DNA of 47,884 nucleotides from Anaerotruncus sp. (GTDB taxonomy: Bacteria; Bacillota; Clostridia; Oscillospirales; Ruminococcaceae): assembly GCA_021770005.1 (NCBI GenBank), contig JAETRV010000020.1, positions 1 to 47,884 of the forward strand. The letters are read 5' to 3'. Shown piece by piece: positions 34,695-43,976 of the stretch; within the stretch, counting starts at the first letter, position 1; every line of letters starts with the position of its first letter. The translations under genes were made by a program, and so were the position numbers. Under the pieces are notes generated by a model, which ran no database searches, was not told the origin of the DNA, and saw only the letters and a list, made by a program, of their open reading frames with translations.

Positions 34695-34857
34695 CCCGCT
34701 GCCTTTCCAAACGTTTTCCGCAATCGGCAAAAGGCCTGCTCAGGCAACGTCAGCCGGCTGTAACTATCGGTTATGGTAACAATTCTCAATGTTGGACATA
34801 TTGCTCATATCCCAATCACAAAAAAGAGTTTACAGGAAACAATCGTAGGAGGTCTAA

Positions 34858-35610
34858 ATGAAAAGGATCATTTTATCAGGTTGCAATGGAAAGATGGGGC
34901 AGATGGTCGCCGCCTGCGTGAAGGACCGCAACGACTGCACCGTTGTTGCCGGAATTGATATTACAGGAACTGACAGCCGCAATGCATTCCCGGTTTTTAC
35001 CAAGCCTTCCGAATGTGCCGTGGAAGCGGACGTCATCATCGATTTTTCCCACCCCAGCACCCTGGCTCCCCTGCTCGCCTATGCGGTAGAGCATCACATT
35101 CCGGCGGTCATCGCCACCACCGGGCTTTCCTCCGACCAGGTCGAACAGATCCGGCAAACCTCCAATCAGGTTCCCCTCTTTTTTACGGCAAATATGTCCC
35201 TGGGGGTCAACCTTTTGGCGGAGCTAGCCAAAAAAGCGGCCGCAGCACTGGGTGGGCAGTTCGACATTGAGATCGTCGAAAAGCATCACAACCAGAAGAT
35301 CGATGCGCCCAGCGGCACCGCGCTGATGCTGGCGGACGCGGTTTCTGAGGTCCTCCCAGAGCCGCCGCAATATGTTTATGACCGTCATGCGGTGCGCAAA
35401 AAACGCTCTTCCAATGAGATCGGCCTGCATGCAATACGCGGCGGCACGATTGTCGGCGAACATGAGATCATCTTTGCTGGACGTGATGAGGTCTTGACGC
35501 TTTCCCATTCAGCATCGAGCAAAGAGGTCTTTGCAGTAGGAAGCATCAACGCCGCACTCTTCCTCTGCGACCAGCCAAACGGCCTATATCATATGGGCGA
35601 TATTATCTGA
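34858..35610 (+). CDS. dapB: 4-hydroxy-tetrahydrodipicolinate reductase
   Basis: DapB reduces the DapA product with NAD(P)H. It has 250 residues. The Rossmann GCNGKMGQMV replaces the usual GAxGRMG, and the substrate-binding EKHHNQKIDAPSGTA is intact. TAGGAGG lies six bases before the ATG. It is followed closely by the ACT-domain gene (13-base gap). Confidence 0.96.
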   Translation: MKRIILSGCNGKMGQMVAACVKDRNDCTVVAGIDITGTDSRNAFPVFTKPSECAVEADVIIDFSHPSTLAPLLAYAVEHHIPAVIATTGLSSDQVEQIRQTSNQVPLFFTANMSLGVNLLAELAKKAAAALGGQFDIEIVEKHHNQKIDAPSGTALMLADAVSEVLPEPPQYVYDRHAVRKKRSSNEIGLHAIRGGTIVGEHEIIFAGRDEVLTLSHSASSKEVFAVGSINAALFLCDQPNGLYHMGDII

Positions 35611-35623
35611 AAGGAGCTTACTT

Positions 35624-36106
35624 ATGAACGGCGTATCTAAAATTTCGGTCTGTGAAGAGATTGCCCTTGTCAGCTTCCAGCGGATTCCAAGTGACATTGC
35701 GACCTTGGCTTCGATCTTCACCCGCCTGGCAAACGCCAAGGTGAATCTTGACATGATTAGCCAGACCGCCCCTCAAGGACATCTCATCGGCCTTTCGTTT
35801 ACCCTGCGCTCGGAGCAGCTCGTCGAGGTGCTTGAGTTGATTAACCAGTTCCGGGAAGATCATCCCGACATCAAGCCGATGGTAAGCAACGGAAACTGCA
35901 AAATCCAGCTTTACGGCGAGGAGATGCGGGAGCTGTACGGCGTAGCTGCTTCGGCGATCGAAGCAATTTCCGAAACGGACGCCGAACTGACCTTAATCAG
36001 TACCGGCGAGGTAGAGATTTCTCTGCTGGTGCCCAAAAGCAGTTGTGATGCTGCCGTCAAGGCATTGGAAGAAAAGTTTTCTGTCAAGGCAGAATATGGA
36101 ATCTAA
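35624..36106 (+). CDS. Stand-alone double-ACT-domain protein
   Basis: This 160-residue protein has two ACT domains (about 12-80 and 90-158) arranged like the regulatory C-terminus of aspartokinase, including PSDIATLASIFTRLANAKVNLDMISQ and AASAIEAISETDAELTLISTGEVEISLLV, but no kinase domain. The ATG follows AAGGAG at a normal distance. Its position in the lysine group suggests it binds lysine or threonine and modulates an aspartokinase encoded elsewhere, as the separate beta subunit of some Bacillus aspartokinases does. This is inference. Confidence 0.85.
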   Translation: MNGVSKISVCEEIALVSFQRIPSDIATLASIFTRLANAKVNLDMISQTAPQGHLIGLSFTLRSEQLVEVLELINQFREDHPDIKPMVSNGNCKIQLYGEEMRELYGVAASAIEAISETDAELTLISTGEVEISLLVPKSSCDAAVKALEEKFSVKAEYGI

Positions 36107-36115
36107 TGCTCAATG

Positions 36116-36148
36116 AAAAACAGGGCCGCATATGCGGCCCTGTTTTTT
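36116..36148 (+). terminator. Terminator after the lysine gene group
   Basis: A 32-base perfect palindrome (ACAGGGCCGCA arms plus A/T ends) ends in six T on the plus strand. It begins ten bases after the ACT gene stop. It can also function in the minus direction. Confidence 0.9.
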
Positions 36149-36174
36149 AGAATCTATTTCACTCCGACCCTGAA

Positions 36175-36232
36175 CCAAAAGTTTCGTCCACCTTTTCAAA
36201 GGTGGCGGGGTCGAGGGGCAGAGCCCCCGCCG
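36175..36232 (-). repeat. Dispersed structured repeat, inverted copy
   Basis: Read on the minus strand it starts CGGCGGGGGCTCTGCCCCTC and ends in AAACTTTTGG, matching 44016-44076 except for the central hairpin, where CACCTTT/AAAGGTG-like arms replace GATTTTTT/AAAAAATC. It lies between polC and the lysine-group terminator. Confidence 0.75.
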
Positions 36233-36255
36233 CTGCGCGCATGCAGTGAAATCCC

Positions 36256-39200
36256 CTAGAAAAAGCTGACCTGGGAAGTTTCAGGCAAATCCCCCAGGGC
36301 GCCTGAACTGCGCAGCATCTCGATCACCGATTTGGAAACCCCAGCGCGGTTGGAGATATCATCCGCAGAGATAAAGGCATCCTTCTGAGCGGCTTCCCAC
36401 AGGCTTTTCGCCGCAGCCTCCCCTACCCCCTTCAAAGCCATAAACGGCAGACGGATCTTTCCATCCTCCACCTGATAGACATTGTAATGGGATTTATAGA
36501 GATCAACTGGCAGGAAAGCCACCCCACGTGCTTGACATTCGTAGATGATCTGCAACGTTGTCAGAACGTTTTCATCCTTTGCCGTACGTTCGTTGCCCAT
36601 CTGCAAAAGGCTTTGCATCCGCGTCTTGGTCAGTTGTTTCCCCGCAACGGCTGCTTCCGCATCGAGGTCCCCGCCGCGTACGGTAAAAACAACCGCATAG
36701 AATTCCAACGGGCGATGCACCTTAAACCATCCCAGACGGATGCAGGCAATGACATACGCCGCCGCGTGCGCTTTCGGGAACATATACTTGATCTTGAGAC
36801 AGCTATCGATATACCATTGAGGAACCCCATGCTCCTTCATGGCGGTCATATGCTCCTCGGTCAGCAGGGTTGGCGCCTTTCCCTTTCGGGTGATCTCCAT
36901 GATCTTAAACGCCATCTTAGGTTCTAGACCTTTGTGGAGCAGATAGGTCATGATGCTGTCACGGGTACCGATTACATTAGAGATTGTACATGTTTTATTG
37001 CGAATCAACTCCTGTGCATTGCCTAGCCAGACATCGGTTCCATGTGAAAGGCCGGAAATCTGGAGCAGATCGGAAAACTGCTTTGGCTGGGATTCAATCA
37101 GCATCCCGCGTACAAAGTTTGTCCCCATCTCGGGCAGCGCGAGGGTACCGGTGTTGCATTCGATCTCCTGTTCGGTCACACCAAGCGCCTCGGGAGATGT
37201 GAACAGGCTCATCACAGCCGGATCACTCATCGGAATATCGTTCACATTGATGCCGGTCATATCTTCCAGATATTTATACATGGTCGGCACATCGTGCCCC
37301 AGCTCGTCCAGCTTTAGGATGGTGTCATGTAACGAATGGAAGTCAAAATGCGTGGTCGTGATGTCCGAACTGGGGTCATCCGCCGGACGCTGCACCGCTG
37401 TAAAATCGTAAACTGAATTTGTGGATGGCACGACAACCATGCCGCCCGGGTGCTGGCCGGTCGTGCGCTTGACGCCGGTACATCCGATCGCCAGACGTTC
37501 CTCTTCGGCGCGAGTCATGACCAGCCCCCGCTCCTGCGCATATTTTTTTACAAACCCGTAGGCGGTTTTTTCTGCTACTGTCGAGATCGTTCCCGCCTTG
37601 AACACGTGGGTCGGGCCAAACAGTTCCTCGGTATACTTGTGGATATTCGCCTGATATTCTCCGGAAAAGTTCAGGTCAATATCCGGGGCCTTGTCGCCGT
37701 CAAATCCGAGGAATGTCTCGAACGGAATGTCATGCCCGTCCTGCTTGTAATGGGTCCCACAGATCGGGCAATCCTTCGGAGGCAGGTCAAACCCGGAGCC
37801 GTACTCCCCTTTTTCATAAAACTCGCTGTGTTTGCAGTTAGGGCAATAGTAGTGCGGCGGGAGCGGATTGACTTCCGAAATCCCCGCCATAATTGCGACA
37901 AACGAGGAACCGACCGAGCCACGAGAACCGACATGGTAACCGTTTTCCTCGCTCTTGGCGACCAGTTTCTGTGCGATCATGTACAGCACCGCAAAACCGT
38001 GTTTGATAATCGAGGTCAATTCTCGGTCAAGACGGTTGGAAACCAATTCCGGAATCTTCCCCTCATAGCCATACATCTCCATTGCCTTGCCCCAGGTGAT
38101 CTCCTGAAGCATCTGTTCCGAGCCTTCAATTGTCGGGGTAAAGGTTCCATCCGGGATCGGCTTGATCTCCTCCACCATATCCGCAATCCGGTTTGGGTTG
38201 GTGACCACCACCTCATACGCCTTTTCTTTCCCTAAATATGTAAACTCTGCGAGCATTTCGTCGGTAGTGCGGAAGTACAACGGCGCTTGTTGATCGGCAT
38301 CCGAAAAGCCCATGCCCGCCATCAGAATGGCGCGGAACTTGGAATCCCCTTCCTCCATAAAATGGACGTCCCCTGTTGCCACTACCGGCAGGTGCAGCTT
38401 TTCCCCCAGCCTGACCACCGTTTCATTGAACTCTTTTATGGCGTCAAGGCTTTTAACTTTACCTGCCCGAACCATAAAATCGTTATTTGCCAACGGCTGA
38501 ATCTCAAGATAATCATAAAATTTGGCGATTTCGCACAAATCTCCCCAGCTTTTCCCCTCAATAATCGCTCTGTAAAGCTGCCCAGCTTCGCAGGCACTTC
38601 CGATCAAAAGCCCTTCTCTATGTTGTATCAGCCTGCTCTTGGGAATCCTCGGACGCTTGGAATAGTATTCCAAATGCCCAAGAGAAACCAGACGATAGAG
38701 ATTTTTCAAACCAGTATGGTTTTTCACCAGAATGATTTGATGGAACGTCGGGGATTTTTTTACATCAACCGCAGCCAGAGAGGTATTGATCTGCTCAATC
38801 GTCCGGCAATTTCTTTCAGAGCGGAAAATACCAATCATTTTCTGGAATATTTTAGCAAGCATCTCCGCATCATCACAAGCCCGATGATGGTTAAAATCCC
38901 CAAGTTCCAGATGCTTTGCGACGAGATCAAGCTTATGTTTTTTCAACTGCGGGAACAAGGAACGCGAGATGGTCACCGTGTCGATCGAAGTAAACCGATA
39001 AGGCATCCCCGAGCGTTTGGCAGCCTGTTTGAGAAAGCTGGTGTCAAACGGCGCATTATGCGCGATCAATACCGCCTCTTCCCCCCCGCAGAACGCATAG
39101 AACGCTTTCAGGGCCTCCCCTTCCAATGGCGCATCCCGCACGTCCTCATCGGTGATCCCAGTCAGCTCGGTGATCTTCGGCGGGATCGCACATTCCGGGT

Positions 39201-40611
39201 TCACAAACGTGTCGAACCGGTCAACGATCTCCCCTTCCCTCAGCTTGACCGCGCCGATTTCGGTGATCCGCTCGGTCGCTGCGGAAAGCCCGGTGGTTTC
39301 GAGGTCAAAGACGATCAGTTCCCGGTTAAAATCGCCGGTCGCTTCCCCCTGCATGGCGTGAACCATATCATCGACAAAGTAGGCTTCCACCCCGTAGATG
39401 ACCTTGATCTTGCCGCCCTTTTTCCGGATGCTGTTGACCGCATTCATGCAGTCCGGGAACGCCTGCACCACACCATGATCGGTGATCGCAACTGCCTGAT
39501 GACCAAACTCATAAGCACGCTGCACCAGCTTTGCAGCCGGGGTCATCCCATCCATCGCGGACATATTCGAATGCATATGCAGTTCGACCCGCTTCTCCTC
39601 TGCAAGGTCCCGGCGCGGAATCTTTTTCACCGTCGCAATGCTGTCCGGACGAAGAATACTCTCATGATCAAACCGGTCATATTCCACCAGGCCATGCATC
39701 ACGACCGTATCCCCATTGTGCAGCTCGTCCAGACCTTTGATTTTTTTATCCATCCGTCCGATGATTTTTGCACAGTAAGAGCCGGTGTAATCGGTGAAGT
39801 AGACTGACAAAATCAGCGTTTTTTCATCCCGGCTGGTGCGCCGGTCGAGCTTGAACACATCCCCCCAGACGGTGACATTCCCACTTTCCAGATTGACCGA
39901 AGCCATCTCGGTCAGATGTCCCTTGGGCGGGTTCCCATAGAGGGTCCGCATAGATCCCTGCTCAAACGGAAGGTTCTGCGCGTCGAAACTCAGCCTTGAC
40001 GGCTCTGGCGCTGCGGGCGTATCTGCACCCTTGCCTGCATCCGTCCTCTGCGGACGGGACGACTCGACAGGCGGTTGATAGACAATCGGTTCCGGCTGGG
40101 CTTTCTCCATCGTCTCCTGATAGATTTCGCTGTCCGGCGCCACATCCAGAACCCCGTCAAATTCGACCTTGACCTCCCTGCCGAACTCTGCGCGGATCAC
40201 ATCCGAAATTTTACGCGGGCAATGAATTTCTTCCAAAAATTCCCGACCGCCGTGGGTCAGGTAGATACGCAGCGTCCCATCCAGCAGGTCCGATCTACAG
40301 CCATCGAAAAAGCCGTTCACCGGGACGCCGCTCCCCCCAAGCCGCGCAATGATCTCTGGCAGGTAATCGCAGGTAAACAGCTCCGGCTGATAGTGCGGGC
40401 AAAGCTCGACCTCCTGCACCTGTAGCGCGGAAGCAAGCGACCGCTGAAGCTGTCCCAGCTCCGCATAAGCAACCCGTTCACCCAGCGCAAGCTGTATGCG
40501 GACTGTCCTTTTGGCTCCGTCGATCTGTACACTGCTCACATCCGCACAGGCGATGGTATCCGCTGGCGGGTCGGACAGATATTCTCCAAAAATTTCAACA
40601 AAATATGCCAA
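36256..40611 (-). CDS. polC: DNA polymerase III alpha subunit, PolC type
   Basis: This is the main replicative polymerase of low-GC Gram-positives, 1451 residues. Order: N-terminal domain; OB fold (GNVTVWGDVFKLDRRTSR region); PHP domain (ELHMHSNMSAMDGMTPA); DnaQ-like proofreading exonuclease (LIVFDLETTGLSAATERIT); zinc-binding YYCPNCKHSE...DCPICG; and the polymerase core with catalytic acidic residues in APDIDLNFSGEYQ. The start codon appears to be TTG at 40611. An in-frame stop upstream rules out a longer form, but the ribosome-binding site is weak. It is the last gene of the pyrH-to-polC block. Confidence 0.97.
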   Translation of the reverse strand: MAYFVEIFGEYLSDPPADTIACADVSSVQIDGAKRTVRIQLALGERVAYAELGQLQRSLASALQVQEVELCPHYQPELFTCDYLPEIIARLGGSGVPVNGFFDGCRSDLLDGTLRIYLTHGGREFLEEIHCPRKISDVIRAEFGREVKVEFDGVLDVAPDSEIYQETMEKAQPEPIVYQPPVESSRPQRTDAGKGADTPAAPEPSRLSFDAQNLPFEQGSMRTLYGNPPKGHLTEMASVNLESGNVTVWGDVFKLDRRTSRDEKTLILSVYFTDYTGSYCAKIIGRMDKKIKGLDELHNGDTVVMHGLVEYDRFDHESILRPDSIATVKKIPRRDLAEEKRVELHMHSNMSAMDGMTPAAKLVQRAYEFGHQAVAITDHGVVQAFPDCMNAVNSIRKKGGKIKVIYGVEAYFVDDMVHAMQGEATGDFNRELIVFDLETTGLSAATERITEIGAVKLREGEIVDRFDTFVNPECAIPPKITELTGITDEDVRDAPLEGEALKAFYAFCGGEEAVLIAHNAPFDTSFLKQAAKRSGMPYRFTSIDTVTISRSLFPQLKKHKLDLVAKHLELGDFNHHRACDDAEMLAKIFQKMIGIFRSERNCRTIEQINTSLAAVDVKKSPTFHQIILVKNHTGLKNLYRLVSLGHLEYYSKRPRIPKSRLIQHREGLLIGSACEAGQLYRAIIEGKSWGDLCEIAKFYDYLEIQPLANNDFMVRAGKVKSLDAIKEFNETVVRLGEKLHLPVVATGDVHFMEEGDSKFRAILMAGMGFSDADQQAPLYFRTTDEMLAEFTYLGKEKAYEVVVTNPNRIADMVEEIKPIPDGTFTPTIEGSEQMLQEITWGKAMEMYGYEGKIPELVSNRLDRELTSIIKHGFAVLYMIAQKLVAKSEENGYHVGSRGSVGSSFVAIMAGISEVNPLPPHYYCPNCKHSEFYEKGEYGSGFDLPPKDCPICGTHYKQDGHDIPFETFLGFDGDKAPDIDLNFSGEYQANIHKYTEELFGPTHVFKAGTISTVAEKTAYGFVKKYAQERGLVMTRAEEERLAIGCTGVKRTTGQHPGGMVVVPSTNSVYDFTAVQRPADDPSSDITTTHFDFHSLHDTILKLDELGHDVPTMYKYLEDMTGINVNDIPMSDPAVMSLFTSPEALGVTEQEIECNTGTLALPEMGTNFVRGMLIESQPKQFSDLLQISGLSHGTDVWLGNAQELIRNKTCTISNVIGTRDSIMTYLLHKGLEPKMAFKIMEITRKGKAPTLLTEEHMTAMKEHGVPQWYIDSCLKIKYMFPKAHAAAYVIACIRLGWFKVHRPLEFYAVVFTVRGGDLDAEAAVAGKQLTKTRMQSLLQMGNERTAKDENVLTTLQIIYECQARGVAFLPVDLYKSHYNVYQVEDGKIRLPFMALKGVGEAAAKSLWEAAQKDAFISADDISNRAGVSKSVIEMLRSSGALGDLPETSQVSFF

Positions 40612-40659
40612 ACCTTTTTCACAACCTTATCCGAGTCTTGCATTGGAATCAACGTGTGG

Positions 40660-41697
40660 TTACATCCGATCGATCTCGTCCAGAAGCACCCGCAAAATTT
40701 GGTCCTCCGGATACTTGCCAACGATTTCCCCTTTTTTGAAAAGCAGTGCTTCCCCGATTCCGCCCGCGATACCGATATCCGCTTCGCGGGCTTCCCCCGG
40801 CCCATTTACCGCGCAGCCCATCACCGCAACCTTGAGCGGTTTTGTACAGTTGGCGAGCTTGTCCTCCACCTGTCCTGCCAGAGAAATCAGGTCGATCCTG
40901 GTACGTCCACAGGTGGGACAGGAGATCACCTCTACCCCTTCCCCGGAGACTCCTGCCGCCTTGAGGATATCGCGCCCTGCCCGAACTTCCTCGACCGGGT
41001 CAGCGGTCAGCGACACCCGGATGGTATCCCCGATCCCATCGCAGAGCAGCGAACCGATCCCAACCGCGCTTTTCAATAAGCCCATACGGCTTGTCCCCGC
41101 TTCGGTAACGCCGAGATGCAGCGGGTAATTGGTCTGTTCGGCCGCCAGACGATAGGCACGGATCATCGACTGCACATTGGAAGATTTGATTGATAGGACA
41201 ATCTCGGAAAAGTCAAATTTTTCGAGCAGCCGCGCATGGTAGAGTGCACTGTCCACCAATGCCTGCGGCGTAGGCCCCCCATATTTTGCAAGGATATGCT
41301 TCTCCAAGGAGCCCGAATTAACGCCGATTCGGATCGGGATTCCAGCATTCCGGCAGGCATCCGCTACCGCTTTCACACGGGATTCCTCCCCGATGTTGCC
41401 GGGATTGATCCGGATTTTATCCACCCCTGCTGCGACCGATTCCAGCGCAATCCGGTAATCAAAATGAATATCCGCAACCAAAGGGATTTTCACCGCCTGC
41501 TTGATCGCTGGAATCAACCGCACCGCCTCCAAGTCTGGAATCGCGGCCCGAATGATGTCGCATCCAGCCTGCTCCAGTGCGACCGCCTGCGCAACACTGC
41601 CCGCAACATCTGCCGCGGGCACATTCAGCATCGATTGTACGGTGATACGGTTTCCCCCGCCGATCATACCGTTTTTTAATTTTACTGCTTTTGACAT
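40660..41697 (-). CDS. ispG: 4-hydroxy-3-methylbut-2-en-1-yl diphosphate synthase
   Basis: IspG (GcpE) performs the sixth step of the MEP isoprenoid pathway with a 4Fe-4S cluster. It has 345 residues. The cluster ligands lie in CPTCGRTRID and GCAVNGPGEAREADIG. AAGGA precedes the ATG at 41697, which is preferred over an in-frame start at 41727. It is 13 bases after rseP and 48 before polC. dxr, upstream in the same run, encodes an earlier MEP step. Confidence 0.96.
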   Translation of the reverse strand: MSKAVKLKNGMIGGGNRITVQSMLNVPAADVAGSVAQAVALEQAGCDIIRAAIPDLEAVRLIPAIKQAVKIPLVADIHFDYRIALESVAAGVDKIRINPGNIGEESRVKAVADACRNAGIPIRIGVNSGSLEKHILAKYGGPTPQALVDSALYHARLLEKFDFSEIVLSIKSSNVQSMIRAYRLAAEQTNYPLHLGVTEAGTSRMGLLKSAVGIGSLLCDGIGDTIRVSLTADPVEEVRAGRDILKAAGVSGEGVEVISCPTCGRTRIDLISLAGQVEDKLANCTKPLKVAVMGCAVNGPGEAREADIGIAGGIGEALLFKKGEIVGKYPEDQILRVLLDEIDRM

Positions 41698-41710
41698 TCC
41701 ATTCCGTCCT

Positions 41711-42736
41711 TTAAAAAAGTCTGACAATATCGTTGAAGGTAACCATCAGCATAATACCCATCAGCAGGACAAAACCCGTTGCATGGATCAAGCCCTCATA
41801 CTTGGGGTTGACCGGACGCCGGATTACCAGCTCGATCAACAGAAAGACCAGCCTTCCGCCGTCTAGAGCCGGGACCGGCAGCAGGTTAAACACCCCGATA
41901 TTGATTGTAATGAAGCTGACCAACAGGAGCAGCGTCTTGATACCGGCTGTGCTTGCCTGGCCAATCACAGTGGAGACACCGACCGGACCGGAGAGCTCCG
42001 ACATGGTAAAGTTGCCCGTAACCAGATTCAACAAGGACATCCAAACCTGCCGCACGATCGAGAACATCCATAAAAAGGCGTATTTCACGCTGCCCCCGAA
42101 TGTCTTCTGCGTGGTATAGACATAAAAATCCAAGTTGATTAAACGTGTCCCATCGTCAAGGGTTTCCATCCCAAAATCAACAGCCGGGATTTCCAGCCTG
42201 CGGCCGTCGCGGATCACCGTGAAATCGACAATGCCGTCCTTATCGCTAATCATCGAAAAGGTGATGTCATTGGAGGTGAAAACCCGGCTTCCATTGACGC
42301 CAATGATCCGGTCATTCACCTGTAGCTGACGATTGCTCACCGCATTCTCATGAAATTCCGAAATGATGGTAGTCGGCAGATTGGTGCGAAGCGCCACCAG
42401 AATTGACAGGATCACCAACCCCAGAACCAAGTTCATTAGCGCCCCGGCGCAGACAAACGCAATCCGTTTCCAGAGCCGCACGTTGCAAAAAGCCCTGGGA
42501 TCGGAGCTTTCGGCATCTTCCCCTTCGACCGCTACAAAACCGCCAATTGGGAACAGCCGGATTGCATATTTGGTTTCGCCCCGCTGTTTCGACCAAATTG
42601 CAGGCCCCATACCGATTGCGAACTGGTTCACCCTCATCCCTGAAAGTTTCCCGACTGTGAAATGCCCCAACTCATGCACAAAGATCAACAGTCCGAATAC
42701 TAAGATCGCCGCAATCACCTGAATCACAATTTCCAT
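41711..42736 (-). CDS. rseP: Site-2 membrane metalloprotease RseP
   Basis: This is an intramembrane zinc protease that cleaves anti-sigma factors and leftover signal peptides. It has 341 residues with HELGH in the first helix, one PDZ domain (about 125-190), and the second zinc ligand in NLLPVPALDGGRL. It is typical for the family in Firmicutes (RasP). It lies 82 bases downstream of dxr. Confidence 0.94.
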   Translation of the reverse strand: MEIVIQVIAAILVFGLLIFVHELGHFTVGKLSGMRVNQFAIGMGPAIWSKQRGETKYAIRLFPIGGFVAVEGEDAESSDPRAFCNVRLWKRIAFVCAGALMNLVLGLVILSILVALRTNLPTTIISEFHENAVSNRQLQVNDRIIGVNGSRVFTSNDITFSMISDKDGIVDFTVIRDGRRLEIPAVDFGMETLDDGTRLINLDFYVYTTQKTFGGSVKYAFLWMFSIVRQVWMSLLNLVTGNFTMSELSGPVGVSTVIGQASTAGIKTLLLLVSFITINIGVFNLLPVPALDGGRLVFLLIELVIRRPVNPKYEGLIHATGFVLLMGIMLMVTFNDIVRLF

Positions 42737-42818
42737 AGGCCAAGCATCCTCACCAATTCGTTAAAATGTCCTGCAACATGCAGGAGCCGGAACATCGCCC
42801 GCCATAGTCATAGTATTC

Positions 42819-43976
42819 TTATCCGATCCCGCAATATTCCAATACCATCTCTCGAGCGTTACGGTCCGCTTCCAGCACCATTTCCAGCGTATATGGCCGC
42901 TGTCCCTCGCAGTCAAACCGTTCCAGAACCGTATGTACACAATCTGCGATTTGGGTATAGCGGATCTTATTTTGCAAAAACAGTGCGACCGCCTGTTCAT
43001 TCGCACTATTGACCGCACAAGGGCATAATCCACCAATCTGAGCTGCACGCATACAATCCGCCAGACAGGGAAACGTCTGCAAATCGGGCTGCTCAAATGT
43101 CAGAGAACCGATTTCGGAGAGTGAGAGCCTGTTTGCCGCGCCGGAAATCCTGTTTGGATAGGTCAACGCGTATTGAATCGGTATTTCCATATCCGGGACC
43201 CCCATCTGCGCGATTACCGAACCATCTGCATATTCCACTGCGGAATGTATGACGCTCTGCGGATGGACAATCACCTCGATCTGATGCGGAGAGACACCGA
43301 ACAACCACATTGCCTCGATCAATTCAAGCCCCTTGTTCATCAAGGTTGAGGAGTCAACCGTAATCTTTGCACCCATCGACCAGTTCGGGTGCTTCAAGGC
43401 ATCTTCCAGCGTAACACGCTCCAAGTCCGCTTTGGAATAACCGCGGAACGGGCCTCCCGAGGCAGTCAGCAGGATTTTTTGAGGCGGGTTCTGGGAATTT
43501 CCCTGCAAACACTGAAAAATCGCGCTGTGTTCGCTGTCCACTGGGAGGATCTTCACCCCATTTGCCGCTGCGGATTCCATGACGAGCTGTCCGCCCGCCA
43601 CCAGTGTTTCCTTGTTGGAAAGAGCAAGCGTTTTTTTTGCCGCGATCGCCGCAAGGGTCGGACGCAGGCCGATCATCCCGATCACTGCATTGCACACGAT
43701 TTCGGTTTCTTCCAGTGCGGCAAGCTCGCAGAGACCGTCCATCCCTGTCAAGATGGTAATGTCTGTATCTGCCAGCCGGACTTTCAGGTCCTTGTACGCA
43801 TTTTCATCAAAAATGGCAACATGGCGAGGGGTAAATTCCCTCGCCTGCTGTTCCAGAAGGTCTGTACTGCGGTTTGCCGCAAGCGCGGTGACCTCGTATC
43901 CCGCGCGCTTGCAGACTTTTAACGTCTGGGTACCGATCGAGCCGGTCGATCCCAAAACTGCAACCTTTTTTTTCAA
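42819..43976 (-). CDS. dxr: 1-deoxy-D-xylulose 5-phosphate reductoisomerase
   Basis: Dxr catalyses the second step of the MEP pathway with NADPH and a metal. It has 385 residues. The N-terminal LGSTGSIGTQTL binds NADPH. VDSEHSAIFQC, LTASGGPFRG, HPNWSMGAKITVDSSTLMNKGLELIEA and HPQSVIHSAVEYADGS form the active site. The start is TTG at 43976, six bases after GGAGGAG. The 650-base repeat island lies directly upstream, separating it from cdsA. Confidence 0.96.
   Translation of the reverse strand: MKKKVAVLGSTGSIGTQTLKVCKRAGYEVTALAANRSTDLLEQQAREFTPRHVAIFDENAYKDLKVRLADTDITILTGMDGLCELAALEETEIVCNAVIGMIGLRPTLAAIAAKKTLALSNKETLVAGGQLVMESAAANGVKILPVDSEHSAIFQCLQGNSQNPPQKILLTASGGPFRGYSKADLERVTLEDALKHPNWSMGAKITVDSSTLMNKGLELIEAMWLFGVSPHQIEVIVHPQSVIHSAVEYADGSVIAQMGVPDMEIPIQYALTYPNRISGAANRLSLSEIGSLTFEQPDLQTFPCLADCMRAAQIGGLCPCAVNSANEQAVALFLQNKIRYTQIADCVHTVLERFDCEGQRPYTLEMVLEADRNAREMVLEYCGIG

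Noticed and set aside
38287-39807. A 506-codon open frame on the plus strand opposite polC
   Set aside because: It lies wholly inside polC, has no family features, and its composition is that of an antisense shadow of a high-GC gene.
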